From assembly GCA_964411885.1 (NCBI GenBank), contig CAYPMK010000001.1, forward strand, positions 1 to 64,000: DNA of 64,000 nt, in the 5' to 3' direction. Within the stretch, counting starts at the first letter, position 1. Each line of letters starts with the position of its first letter. Below are positions 36,958 to 46,224 of this stretch, piece by piece. This DNA comes from JAKLHL01 sp964411885. Its GTDB lineage: Bacteria; Bdellovibrionota; JAFGOL01. The translations under genes and the position numbers were made by a program. The notes beneath the pieces are model-generated. The model was not told the DNA's origin, made no database searches, and saw only the letters and a list, made by a program, of their open reading frames with translations.

Positions 36958-38300
36958 GTGTCTGGTATTATATTTATAGAGAGTAGATATCTAGAGATTA
37001 GTATATAAGAAGTGAGACATATTAAAGTTGTTATTGGTATTATGATTTGTGCTGATACCGGTAGATATGATGAACTTTTTCTTCTTAATATGAAAGGAAA
37101 TATCCCTCCTAATATTGATGCAAGAATCATGTTCAAAAATAATATTATGGACAGAATAAGATGTGTCTTTTCTGTTCCAGGTATGTAAAAGGAAAGGCCA
37201 GAAAATAATAATGAACAAAATGCTAGTCCAAATAATATAGATATTTTTGACTCTAATTTTATGATGCCAAAGATATCGCTTAGATCTATTAACCCAATAT
37301 CAAAATCTCTTGAAGTAGAGCTTGAGGACTGAAAAGATATTAAAGATGGGAATATGACTAATATAGGGGTAAAGGACAATAGTTCTAATAAAGGCTGATC
37401 GATGAAATATAGTTCGTTGTAAATTAAATAAGAAGATAATAGTAAAAGTAGAAAAGACACGCATAACATCGGTACTCTTGACCATGTTGTGCTTTTTATT
37501 GGTAAAGAACCTGATATTTCTAAAAGATCTTTACTTACTTCTTGTTCAACTATTTTTGATATATTATCAGCAGTTATAATTCCCATCATTTTGCCATCTT
37601 TATCGATAACAGGGGCCTCAAAAAGACTGTATCTGTTGAAGATAGATATAACTTTGCTTTGATGTACATTTAGTGGGATGGTTGTAATGTGCTCGTCCAT
37701 TAGCTTGCTTATAGGTGTATCTGATGGAAAAGAAAAAATACTAGATATTGGTACACTAGCATATACTTCATCTTTGTTGTTCTTTATATATATGTTAAGG
37801 AAAGAACCATTGTTGCCTTTGTTCTTTAGTTCTTTTATTGCACTACCAACAGTACTTTCCTTATCTATTATTAAATATTTTGTGCTCATTATCCCACCAG
37901 AGCTGTTGTGAGGATATTTTAAAAGTTCGTTAAGCGTTGAAGAAGTGTCTTTGTTTATTAATTTAAGAACTGCTTGTGCGTCCTTTGATGAAAGATATCC
38001 TATTATGTCTGCGCTATCATCAGGGCTTATGAATGAAAAGATCTCGGCAAGCCTTTCCTTTTTTATCACATGGAGTGCTTTTGACGCAGTACGTCTATCA
38101 TCCATTTTTGATAGTATCTTTGCAATAGTCTTGTTATCGCTAATATGATCAAAAAGTCGTTTTATGTTTTCTTGATCTAATGATGCAAGACTGTTTGCCA
38201 TGTCCGCTGGATGGACCCTTTCTGCAAGGGTCTTAATGTTCCTTGCGTGCCCTGTTTTGAGCAATTTTATTATCGTTTTTCTTAATATTGGTGTTTTCAC
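36942..38300 (-). CDS. MgtE-like protein with degenerate transport domain
   Basis: 452 residues in MgtE order: N domain (VHPADMANSLASLDQENIKRL), CBS pair (about 130-250, ending FEAPVIDKDGKMMGIITADN), then five TM segments. The transport core is changed. The family block GGNSGSQ is replaced by SLISFQSSSSTS (318-330), and the last helix lacks the DPA...D signature, including the aspartate that lines the Mg2+ site; here RRKSSSYLPVSAQIIIPITT. A normal MgtE is encoded at 46862. This copy may be a sensor or a transporter of something else. GTG start at 38300 has a weak ribosome site. Confidence 0.75.
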   Translation of the reverse strand: MKTPILRKTIIKLLKTGHARNIKTLAERVHPADMANSLASLDQENIKRLFDHISDNKTIAKILSKMDDRRTASKALHVIKKERLAEIFSFISPDDSADIIGYLSSKDAQAVLKLINKDTSSTLNELLKYPHNSSGGIMSTKYLIIDKESTVGSAIKELKNKGNNGSFLNIYIKNNKDEVYASVPISSIFSFPSDTPISKLMDEHITTIPLNVHQSKVISIFNRYSLFEAPVIDKDGKMMGIITADNISKIVEQEVSKDLLEISGSLPIKSTTWSRVPMLCVSFLLLLLSSYLIYNELYFIDQPLLELLSFTPILVIFPSLISFQSSSSTSRDFDIGLIDLSDIFGIIKLESKISILFGLAFCSLLFSGLSFYIPGTEKTHLILSIILFLNMILASILGGIFPFILRRKSSSYLPVSAQIIIPITTLICLTSYILISRYLLSINIIPDTWKIF

Positions 38301-38349
38301 AAGTTAACTAATTAACATAAGTATCTGTAATTGTAAACAAGACGCTGTC

Positions 38350-38378
38350 TTGACTAGAGGGGCTTTGTGTCATAATAG
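38350..38378 (+). promoter_or_regulatory. Sigma-70-type promoter for the KAS III gene
   Basis: TTGACT at 38350-38355 and TAATAG at 38373-38378 with a 17-base spacer. The ATG is 23 bases past the -10, with GGGAG between. A small inverted repeat GTTAA CTAA TTAAC lies at 38303-38316 and might be an operator. Confidence 0.7.
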
Positions 38379-38401
38379 ATACTTCCTAGGGAGTCTTTAA
38401 C

Positions 38402-39415
38402 ATGAAAAAAATAGGTATCAGTGCAATTGAGTATTATCTTCCAGAGAAGGTGATAGACAATGATTTTTTTGAACATGCAAAGAATGATTTTCTTGAAGAG
38501 AAGGTGGGTATTAAGGAAAGGCATATTGCAACAGAAGATCAGTCAACGAGTGATCTTGCTGTTAAAGCAGTTAATCAATTGATAGAAAAGAACAACATAA
38601 ACAGAAATGAAATTGAATTTATGGTCCTTTGTACTTTAAGCCCAGATTACATATTGCCACAAACATCAGCTCAGGTGCAAACCCTTTGTGAGTTACCAAA
38701 TTCGATCTATACAGTTGATGTAAGAATGGGATGTACTGGCTTTGTACATTCTTTGTCTATTGCTCAAAGTCTTATAGCCGGTATGGGTTTTAAAAAAGGT
38801 TTAGTTGTTACTGCAGATAAATTCTCTATATATCTTAGCTACAGAGATTACACTGTTGATACTTTGTTCAGCGATTCTGCTGCGGCTGTTCTTGTGGAAG
38901 AAGATCCAAAACTTTTTGAAATAGTAGCCCATGATTTTGGAACAGATGGTACTGGTGTTGAACACATAATAATTCCTGCTGGTGGCTCAAAATTAAGAAT
39001 AAGTGAAGAAACATCTAAATTTGAATCTATAAAACCGGGCATAGAACGTTCAAAAAATTATCTATATATGAATGGAAGGCAGGTAATGAAATTTGCTAAT
39101 AATACTGTTCCTCCTTCTGCAGAGAGAGTATTCAAAAAATCTGGTACCACACTTGGCGATATAGATTGGTTAGTTCTTCATCAGGCAAATAAACTAATGT
39201 TAGAGAATATTGGTGAGCTATTAGGTATAGATAAAGAAAAAAATTACATAAATATGTGGAACAAAGGCAACACTATAGCCTCCTCAATACCTATAGCAAT
39301 TAAAGAGATCTTAGATAGCAAGAAAAGACTTAACAACGGACGTCATTGGATGGTCGTAGGGTTTGGACTTGGTTTTGCTTGGGGAACTACTCTTTTAAAG
39401 TACGTTGGTAAGTAA
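38402..39415 (+). CDS. 3-oxoacyl-ACP synthase III family protein
   Basis: Thiolase-fold condensing enzyme, 337 residues. The KAS III triad is visible: Cys111 in DVRMGCTGFVHSL, His260 in LVLHQANK, Asn290 in KGNTIASSIPIA. Other blocks: VGIKERHIA, SDSAAAVLVEE, GFGLGFAWGTTLL. It could be FabH (starting fatty-acid synthesis from acetyl-CoA and malonyl-ACP) or a related enzyme; no other fab gene is nearby, so a special acyl product is possible. It has its own promoter and a single-gene unit; its 3' end overlaps the convergent UPF0104 gene by 29 bases. Confidence 0.87.
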   Translation: MKKIGISAIEYYLPEKVIDNDFFEHAKNDFLEEKVGIKERHIATEDQSTSDLAVKAVNQLIEKNNINRNEIEFMVLCTLSPDYILPQTSAQVQTLCELPNSIYTVDVRMGCTGFVHSLSIAQSLIAGMGFKKGLVVTADKFSIYLSYRDYTVDTLFSDSAAAVLVEEDPKLFEIVAHDFGTDGTGVEHIIIPAGGSKLRISEETSKFESIKPGIERSKNYLYMNGRQVMKFANNTVPPSAERVFKKSGTTLGDIDWLVLHQANKLMLENIGELLGIDKEKNYINMWNKGNTIASSIPIAIKEILDSKKRLNNGRHWMVVGFGLGFAWGTTLLKYVGK

Positions 39416-40349
39416 TATAAAAGTATACTCCAAACATATATATTAATAGACAGAGGACCTGCCATATTGTTGCAGCGTCTGCACCTATTGTAGTTGTTAC
39501 TCCTGTAGACCATTCAAATAGTTTTAAAAATGCAGCTTGCCCAACACCTATTCCAGCAGGAGTGATAGGTATTGCAGACGTTAACATGCCTGTAGGCACT
39601 ATGAATAAATAAGATTTTATATCTAAAACATCAAAACCAAGAGCTTTAGTTATTATAAAAAAAGCGCTTATATTAAGTGCATGGTTGAATATAGAAATTA
39701 AAAGAGAGTATAATAGCGTGCTTACTTTTCCTCTATAGATATGGAATGCTTCATAAAGATTTCTTGATAGACTCGAGAACGGCAGGTGATCAATTATATA
39801 ATTGAATATTTTTGTTTGTCCTATTCTTCTGGATAATCCTATTATTGCAAATATTAACAAGGAGATTAAAGACAACCCCATCACAACTGCAAGTGTTTTT
39901 AATGCGCTGTGTTTATTTACAATGTCGATATTTATTATGAAACCTACACAACATATTATCATCAATCCCATTAATCCAATTACCCTATCTAGTATAACGG
40001 TCATCACGGCTGGGGTTTTTTTATCGCTGGCCTTTTTCATTATGTATGAACTCTTGATTATATCTCCACTCACAACACCCGGTAATATGGAAGAAAAAAA
40101 TATTCCAATATAGAAGATTGAGAATAGTTCTTTGTCATTACAATGGATGCCTTGACCAAACAACAATAATTTCCATCTATAATATGTAGTCATTATTGCC
40201 GTTATAATTATTAGAGCTACTAGAATCAACAGGTAGTACTTATCTTTTATACTCGATATGGTATTAAGGTTAAGCTTATCAGAATGTATCATGTAAGCTA
40301 TTAACGATATTCCAAGCGCAGCCTTTAATATATAAGATAAAGTTTTCAT
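39387..40349 (-). CDS. UPF0104/LPG-synthetase-like integral membrane protein
   Basis: 320 residues, about eight TM helices. The family blocks are FFSSILPGVVSGDIIKSSY, VILDRVIGLMGL and PITPAGIGVGQAAFLKLF, as in the YbhN/UPF0104 group, related to the flippase domain of MprF. Function is unknown to me; lipid flipping is suggested by homology. It lacks the soluble aminoacyl-transfer domain of MprF. It overlaps the KAS III gene tail to tail and is only 39 bases from the divergent EamA gene. Confidence 0.85.
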   Translation of the reverse strand: MKTLSYILKAALGISLIAYMIHSDKLNLNTISSIKDKYYLLILVALIIITAIMTTYYRWKLLLFGQGIHCNDKELFSIFYIGIFFSSILPGVVSGDIIKSSYIMKKASDKKTPAVMTVILDRVIGLMGLMIICCVGFIINIDIVNKHSALKTLAVVMGLSLISLLIFAIIGLSRRIGQTKIFNYIIDHLPFSSLSRNLYEAFHIYRGKVSTLLYSLLISIFNHALNISAFFIITKALGFDVLDIKSYLFIVPTGMLTSAIPITPAGIGVGQAAFLKLFEWSTGVTTTIGADAATIWQVLCLLIYMFGVYFYITYQRTLKE

Positions 40350-40388
40350 TGCTAAGCCTGTTTTATCACAATAAGCTCTAACTTGGCT

Positions 40389-41258
40389 ATGAGAGCTTTT
40401 ATTTATCTTATTACAATATATCTTATTTGGGGAAGCACATATCTTGCAATGAGGATAGGTGTAATGGAGGGGAGTGGTTTTCCTCCGTTTGCTCTTGCAG
40501 GAAGCAGAATGTTACTTGCTGGACCAGTACTTTTGTTAATATCGTATTTTAAGGGTAATAGCATAAAACTGGATGCTAGTAATTTTAAAAGGGCCTTTAT
40601 ATCTGGTTGTCTTTTGTGGTGTTCTGGCCACGGGTTGATTCTTTGGGGAGAACAATATGTTGATTCTGGATATACAGCTTTAATAATATCTTCACTTCCT
40701 GTTTGGGTCTTGGTGATGGAATCTTTTTGGAACAAAAAACTACCGGGATTGATACAGACATCATTAGTTTTTTTTGGTCTTATTGGTGTTTTATTATTGG
40801 TATATCCTAAACTATATGGAGATCAAAAAACAGATCTAGTTAGTACTATTGCTATATTAATAGGGACGGTAAGTTGGGGTGCAGGATCTTTATATCAAAA
40901 AAGATATCCATTATCTGGGTCTTCTCTTACTAGCTCTGGTTATCAACAACTCTTTGCTGGTATCGTTCTTTTACTTATTTCGTTCTTGTCTTCTGAACCT
41001 ATTCCAAGACCTGTTAGTTCTGCTATTTTAGCTTGGTTATATCTTGTAGTCTTTGGATCTATAATAGCTTTCACAGTATATGTTAAAGCTTTAAAAGAAC
41101 TCCCTGCCGGAGTAGTGATGACTCACGCTTATGTTAATCCTATCGTTGCTGTAACTCTTGGTTACTTAATATTATCAGAGCCTGTTATGCCGATGATGTT
41201 GTTGGGTGGCTCTGTTATTTTAGCTTCGGTTTTTGCAATAATAGTAAGGAAAAAATAA
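40389..41258 (+). CDS. EamA-family transporter
   Basis: 289 residues, ten TM helices in two EamA repeats. Seen: YLIWGSTYLAMRIGV and GSRMLLAGPVLLL in repeat one; GTVSWGAGSLYQKRYP and VVMTHAYVNPIVAVTLGYLIL in repeat two. This is the YedA-like drug/metabolite exporter pattern; the substrate is unknown. A TTG two codons upstream (40383) could also serve. No clear Shine-Dalgarno. First gene of a seven-gene plus-strand run with gaps of 0-15 bases. Confidence 0.88.
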   Translation: MRAFIYLITIYLIWGSTYLAMRIGVMEGSGFPPFALAGSRMLLAGPVLLLISYFKGNSIKLDASNFKRAFISGCLLWCSGHGLILWGEQYVDSGYTALIISSLPVWVLVMESFWNKKLPGLIQTSLVFFGLIGVLLLVYPKLYGDQKTDLVSTIAILIGTVSWGAGSLYQKRYPLSGSSLTSSGYQQLFAGIVLLLISFLSSEPIPRPVSSAILAWLYLVVFGSIIAFTVYVKALKELPAGVVMTHAYVNPIVAVTLGYLILSEPVMPMMLLGGSVILASVFAIIVRKK

Positions 41259-41261
41259 AAG

Positions 41262-42425
41262 ATGTTACTGCTTTGGTCTTTATATTTATTATTCCATTCT
41301 ATATCCGCTGATTTCACAGATCCATATGATCTTTCTGGAGCTGATATAGATACTTCTTATGACGAGCAAGATCTAAGAGATGAGGACCTAGAAATATATA
41401 ACCAATATCAGCCTCCAAGAGCTGGCGCCTTTAAAAATACAGGGTATGTCATTTTTCCATTCTATAATAAAGTCGATGGTGATAGTTCTGCATTAGGTGT
41501 TGATGCTATGTACTATTTTAGGCGCAGTAAAGAACCAGCACTAAGTAAGCCTTCTTATTTAAGAGGTCTTATCTCTGCAGGCAACAATAGTTATGTTAAT
41601 GCTAGTGTGGTCTTTAATAACTATTGGTACAATGAATATAATAATCTTTATTCCTCCTTAGATTTTGAAAGAAGGTTGGTCCATTATTATAAACCTTTTC
41701 AACAAGACCCTTTGCTTTTAGGAGAATATAGATCTTCTGATTCTGTTCTGAACGTTCTGTATCGTCAACGATTCTCTTCACTATCATATATGGGTATAAA
41801 GATGGAATTTAGGAACTATAGTATGAATTCAAAGTTTCCTCCTTCTTCTTTTATTTCTAACGACATCTACGGAATTGATGGTGGACATGTTCTTGGTCTT
41901 GGTTTTTTGTGGAGTAGCATGGAACCGGGAAGTATTTTTTCTATTAAGAGAGGTTTTGACTTCGATCTACTAAGCATGATCTATTCGAAATACATGGGTA
42001 GCGAATATAGTTTTGGAGTTAATTCAGTTGATCTTAGAGAGAAAATATTTATAACTCATTCCCATATTATATCTTTACGGTTCTATGGAAGATTCATTAT
42101 GGGAGAAGCTCCATACTTTATGTTGTCTAGTGTTGGAGACGTGTTTAGGGCATATTCAAGGGATTTATATGTAGATAGACATCTTATGAGCTTTAGTGGT
42201 GAGTACAAAATGTTTTTATTGGACTTCATAATGCTTAGAGGAATTCTTGGGATAGCATATCACTCAAGATCATTTTCTAAATTTAAGTTAAACGACTATT
42301 TGCCTTGTTATGGCGGTGGTATAAGTTTTGTACTTAATAAAGAACTGGGTATAAATGCAGGATTTGAATATCTTGCTGGTAGAAATACTAAAGCAATACT
42401 TTTTGGAATAGGGGAGGCCTACTAA
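41262..42425 (+). CDS. Predicted outer-membrane beta-barrel protein
   Basis: 387 residues, not recognised. Signal peptide at 1-16 (MLLLWSLYLLFHSISA), an acidic linker with many DxD/DE repeats (17-50), then alternating aromatic strands, such as YVIFPFYNK, LNVLYRQRFSSLSYMGIKMEF and GLGFLWSS, ending GIGEAY. No TonB box is clear. It follows the EamA gene by 3 bases and precedes the Mpv17-like gene by 2, so it should be cotranscribed. The name rests on composition, not homology. Confidence 0.6.
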   Translation: MLLLWSLYLLFHSISADFTDPYDLSGADIDTSYDEQDLRDEDLEIYNQYQPPRAGAFKNTGYVIFPFYNKVDGDSSALGVDAMYYFRRSKEPALSKPSYLRGLISAGNNSYVNASVVFNNYWYNEYNNLYSSLDFERRLVHYYKPFQQDPLLLGEYRSSDSVLNVLYRQRFSSLSYMGIKMEFRNYSMNSKFPPSSFISNDIYGIDGGHVLGLGFLWSSMEPGSIFSIKRGFDFDLLSMIYSKYMGSEYSFGVNSVDLREKIFITHSHIISLRFYGRFIMGEAPYFMLSSVGDVFRAYSRDLYVDRHLMSFSGEYKMFLLDFIMLRGILGIAYHSRSFSKFKLNDYLPCYGGGISFVLNKELGINAGFEYLAGRNTKAILFGIGEAY

Positions 42426-42427
42426 AA

Positions 42428-43075
42428 ATGAAAAAAAGACTATTAGATGTAAGCTGGATAGTACTAATTTCAACAATAGGTTTTTTTATTTTTTCTAATA
42501 AGGGCAAAATCATTTTTATCGATATGACCTTACAGCACCCTTTGATAATGGGTTTTTTTAAATTTGCCATACTTGCAACTATGGGAGAATTACTTTCAAG
42601 AAGACTCATCGACAATGTTTGGAAATTTAGGGGACTCAGATATTGTCAAAGAGCACTTGTTTGGGGACTTCTTGGAGTGTTAATAACTTTTGTTTTTTCT
42701 ATATATAGTACAGGAGTAGAAAGTCTTGTTTCAAAAGGTCTTTTGTCTGAATATGTCCCCTTGGCTTTTTGGTGTTCTTTTTGGATGAATATACTTTTTG
42801 CATTCCCAATGATGGTGGTTCATAGAATAACAGACACGTTAATAGATAGAGGACTACTATTCTCTAAATGGCCTTTTATGGAAATTTGGTATTCTATAGA
42901 TTGGAAGAATATGTGGGGCTTTGTTGCTCCATCTGTATTGTGGTTCTGGATACCAGCACATACACTGACCTTTTCTTTAAAACCTGAATACAGAATAATA
43001 ATGGCGGCGGCTCTTTCTATTTGTTTAGGGGCTATACTCTCCTTTGCAAAAAAACGTTCTTCTGTTAGTATATAG
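42428..43075 (+). CDS. Mpv17/PMP22-like integral membrane protein
   Basis: 215 residues, four to five TM segments. The N-terminal HPLIMGFFKFAILATMGELL and C-terminal APSVLWFWIPAHTLTFSLKP with EYR (165-189) fit the Mpv17/PMP22 pattern, in which a WP/PA-x-N/T-F-x-x-x-P-x-x-R segment precedes the last helix. The family is best known from mitochondria and peroxisomes, where it acts as a channel; bacterial members are uncharacterised. Evidence is a motif match by eye. It sits between an outer-membrane barrel and a DUF3047 gene. Confidence 0.65.
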   Translation: MKKRLLDVSWIVLISTIGFFIFSNKGKIIFIDMTLQHPLIMGFFKFAILATMGELLSRRLIDNVWKFRGLRYCQRALVWGLLGVLITFVFSIYSTGVESLVSKGLLSEYVPLAFWCSFWMNILFAFPMMVVHRITDTLIDRGLLFSKWPFMEIWYSIDWKNMWGFVAPSVLWFWIPAHTLTFSLKPEYRIIMAAALSICLGAILSFAKKRSSVSI

Positions 43076-43078
43076 AGC

Positions 43079-43870
43079 GTGTTGATCTTACTATTATTCG
43101 TTTTTAATTTACTCATTTCATCGTCATGGTGTAGTGAAACAATTTTGATTGATGATTTTAGTTCATATAAAGATACCAAAGATTTTTTAGAAGTATGGAA
43201 GTCAAGAAGAGATGGTTATAAGAAGATATTGAATAGCAACTCTTATTATTACTATCTTAGACCAGATCCTTTTGCCCCAGATAAAAACTGTTTATGTTCT
43301 GCCTTAAGGGAATATCCAAAAGGCTTTGTTCGTACAGATATACCTTCAGAAGACATAAAAATGGTTGTTGGGTCAGAAGGCGAAGTTAAGGCTGTTACGA
43401 TATACAAGGACTATTGGCTAAAAAAAATAAAGATAAATAATTATCATGATCAGGGCAAAGAAGTTTTTTTGGAATGGGAGTGGCTGGCATATAAATTACC
43501 AGATGGAGCTCTTGATGAAGTAGAGGGTATGGATGATCATGCGATGTCTTTATACGCAGTTCTTTATATTGGATGGATGAGATTTAGAGTTATAAAATAT
43601 ATATGGAGTGCCACAGATAATACAGGAATGATCCCTGTTGAAAGAACGACAGATAAAGATAAACGTGTCTATATAGTGAGTAATAAAAAAACACCTTTAG
43701 GGAAATGGGTAAAGGTGAGCGTGAATCTATCTAAAGCGATAAAAGATTTTATGCCAGACAAGTATGATGACGTTACTTTAGCAGCTATTTCATTATTGGC
43801 AGACAGCGACGATCTTAAAAAACCAACTCAGGCTTGTGTAAGAAATATTAAACTAGTAGTGAGGCCATAA
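43079..43870 (+). CDS. DUF3047-like exported protein
   Basis: 263 residues with an N-terminal signal peptide (MLILLLFVFNLLISSSWCS; start GTG 43079, or TTG 43082). The mature part has the DUF3047 features as I know them: ILIDDFS near the N-terminus, VFLEWEWLAYKLPDGA, IKYIWSATDN, the GKWVKVSVNLSKAIKDF segment and AAISLLADSDDL. Function unknown; the fold is likely a beta-sandwich. It may bind a ligand in the periplasm. It overlaps the next gene's ATG by one base (TAATG). Confidence 0.75.
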   Translation: MLILLLFVFNLLISSSWCSETILIDDFSSYKDTKDFLEVWKSRRDGYKKILNSNSYYYYLRPDPFAPDKNCLCSALREYPKGFVRTDIPSEDIKMVVGSEGEVKAVTIYKDYWLKKIKINNYHDQGKEVFLEWEWLAYKLPDGALDEVEGMDDHAMSLYAVLYIGWMRFRVIKYIWSATDNTGMIPVERTTDKDKRVYIVSNKKTPLGKWVKVSVNLSKAIKDFMPDKYDDVTLAAISLLADSDDLKKPTQACVRNIKLVVRP

Positions 43871-45654
43871 TGAAAATAAATAAATTAATGTTTATGTTAT
43901 TAGTGTTTTGTTTGTTTTTATCATGCCAGAAAAAGAACGAGGCTAATAGTGAACTTAATCTATATATGAGATCAAAACAATTCGGTGTAAATCCAGTTTC
44001 TGCTACTTCTTTTTATCAGACAAGAATAGTTAGACAGATCTTTGAAGGTTTATATGATTATGACTACTTGAAAGAACCGTATCAGGTTTCGCCACTTATT
44101 GCAGATGGATTCCCAGAGCTAAGTAAGGATAAACTGAGTTATTTAATAAAGATAAAGAAGGGCATAAAATTTTCAGATGATCCATGTTTTATTGGTGGTA
44201 AAGGTAAGCAGGTTACTGCAAGTGATGTCATTTATTCGTTGAAACATTTTGTAACATATCCACCTTATAATAAAGCTTATTTTGTATATTACATAAAAGG
44301 TCTTATGGAATATAGGGTTAAAGCACAAGAGTTCTTTAAAAACGGGGGAGATCTTGAGCATTTTATAGAGAACAATGAGGTCGATGGGTTAGAATTGATA
44401 GATGACCAAACTATCAGGGTATCATTAAGGCAGGTCTGTCCTTATTTTTTAGAAACACTTACTGCTCCAGGAGCTAGTATTATTTCTAAAGAAGCAGTTC
44501 GGTATTACGGCAAAGATATAGACTGGCATCCTGTTGGTACAGGGCCTTATATTCTTTCGAGTTGGGGCGACGGAGAAAAAATCATATTATTAAAGAACCC
44601 TGATTATAGAAAGAATTATTATCCTGACGAAGGTCCGTCGCAGGCTTATGAACATGGTCTTTTAGATGATGCAGGAAAAAAGATACCGTTCGTTGACATG
44701 ATAACGATACATTTTATAAAAAGCGATGCAGAACGTAAAAAACTTTTTGATTCTGGTCTTGTGGATATCTATACTCCAGAAGAAGATTATTTTTATGAAT
44801 ACTTTTCTCAGGATTCTGAATTAACGGACAAGCATAGAAAGAAAGGAGTTAAGTCTTATATAGATAGCAACGTTGAGTTTACTGGTTTAATGTTCAACCT
44901 TAACAATTCCCTCATTGGCAAGAATCAAGATCTGAGAAAGGCTTTAACACTTGCTTATGACAACGATAAAAGTATAAGTGTTAATTATTACATGTCGCCC
45001 ATGCTTGCTCACTGGGTAATACCTCCTCACATATATGGATATGACCCTTCTTACAACAATCCTTATTCAGCATACGATATGAAAAAGGCGGCTACTTTTT
45101 TGAAAAGTGCAGGCTACCCTTTAGGGAATAAATTACCGGAGTTGGTGCTTTTGTTAAAGGACACACCTGCTTTAAGAAGAATCGGTAAATTTTATTCAGA
45201 CTCAGCATCTGAGCTTGGTATAAAGATCCGATTAGAGTACGAGGACTCACAGGAAAAGATATATGCTCGATTGAGTGAAACAAGTGATCCTGTTCACTTA
45301 TTCTTTGTTTCTGAGTGGAGTAACTTTAGTGTTCCAGATGAAATGTTAAGACTCTTTTATAAGGGGAAGTTAAAATATAAGACTAATTATTCTGGCTATT
45401 ATAATAAGGAATATGAAGATCTTTTTGAAAAGGTCGTAAAAATGGAAAATGGACCTCAGAAGATAAAAGTGTTGAATAGAATGAGGGATATAGTTGTTAG
45501 TGATTGTACTTTTATTCCTCTTTCATTTACCGTTCTTTACAGGCTCTATCATGAATATATCCATAATTATAAACCGCATCTCTTATATTTTGATAGATAT
45601 AAATATATTCGTGTAGACATGAACGAAAAGAGAAGGTACCTTAAGCGAAAATAG
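43870..45654 (+). CDS. Lipoprotein ABC solute-binding protein, family 5
   Basis: 594 residues. Lipobox CLFLSC-QKK, so Cys19 or so is lipidated. The rest is an OppA/DppA-like substrate-binding fold: RQIFEGLYDYDYL, FSDDPCFIGGKGKQVTASDV, DWHPVGTGPYILSSW, NLRKAL-like LRKALTLAYDND, and a C-terminal VVSDCTFIPLSF. Family members bind peptides, nickel or sugars. No permease or ATPase is nearby, so it either uses a distant transporter or has another role in this envelope operon. It is followed by a barrel gene after 15 bases. Confidence 0.88.
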   Translation: MKINKLMFMLLVFCLFLSCQKKNEANSELNLYMRSKQFGVNPVSATSFYQTRIVRQIFEGLYDYDYLKEPYQVSPLIADGFPELSKDKLSYLIKIKKGIKFSDDPCFIGGKGKQVTASDVIYSLKHFVTYPPYNKAYFVYYIKGLMEYRVKAQEFFKNGGDLEHFIENNEVDGLELIDDQTIRVSLRQVCPYFLETLTAPGASIISKEAVRYYGKDIDWHPVGTGPYILSSWGDGEKIILLKNPDYRKNYYPDEGPSQAYEHGLLDDAGKKIPFVDMITIHFIKSDAERKKLFDSGLVDIYTPEEDYFYEYFSQDSELTDKHRKKGVKSYIDSNVEFTGLMFNLNNSLIGKNQDLRKALTLAYDNDKSISVNYYMSPMLAHWVIPPHIYGYDPSYNNPYSAYDMKKAATFLKSAGYPLGNKLPELVLLLKDTPALRRIGKFYSDSASELGIKIRLEYEDSQEKIYARLSETSDPVHLFFVSEWSNFSVPDEMLRLFYKGKLKYKTNYSGYYNKEYEDLFEKVVKMENGPQKIKVLNRMRDIVVSDCTFIPLSFTVLYRLYHEYIHNYKPHLLYFDRYKYIRVDMNEKRRYLKRK

Positions 45655-45669
45655 AAGGAGGTGTTTTTT

Positions 45670-46218
45670 ATGTTTAAAAAGATCCTTATAGTAATGGTTT
45701 TAGCATCTTTTTGTGGTTTTTCTTATGCGGATGAAAGGGAAGATTGGGACTCAGAAATGGGCTTGGTAATAGGGCCTGTATTTAATATCAAAAATTCAGC
45801 AGGTCAATTTGCCGTTGGTCTTGTTGGTGGTGGAAAATATCTAAAATATGGAATCAATTATTCTCACTTTAGTGAGACGGTAAACAATGTTAGTTCTGGT
45901 GTTAATTCATTCAAACCATATTTCTTAATAGAGATACCTTTTAGTTTTGATATTGCCTCAAGAAGCCAACTAATATTGGGTCCTATGATAGATTTTGGGC
46001 CATCTTTTTCTTTTGCTAGCGGATATAAGGTTATAGACGTTATGCAGCTTGGATATGGTCTTTTTGTTAAATATTATTTTACTAATACTTTCGGTCTCGG
46101 GATGACACCATTCCATATGACGAATAGTTTTGCTACTTATACAACTGGCGGTGGCGGTTTTGTTAAACAGTCACGTATGACATATGATCTTTTCTTTTCA
46201 ATATTGTTTAGATGGTAA
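45670..46218 (+). CDS. Small exported beta-barrel-like protein
   Basis: 182 residues from ATG 45670, chosen since AAGGAGGTG lies 6-7 bases upstream; a GTG at 45661 falls inside that site. Signal peptide (MFKKILIVMVLASFCGFSYA). The mature part has amphipathic strands (GQFAVGLVGGGKYLKYGINY, FSFDIASRSQLILGPMID) and ends in LFFSILFRW, the aromatic terminus typical of Omp barrels recognised by BamA. Function unknown; it belongs to the envelope operon. Confidence 0.7.
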   Translation: MFKKILIVMVLASFCGFSYADEREDWDSEMGLVIGPVFNIKNSAGQFAVGLVGGGKYLKYGINYSHFSETVNNVSSGVNSFKPYFLIEIPFSFDIASRSQLILGPMIDFGPSFSFASGYKVIDVMQLGYGLFVKYYFTNTFGLGMTPFHMTNSFATYTTGGGGFVKQSRMTYDLFFSILFRW

Positions 46219-46224
46219 GTTTTT

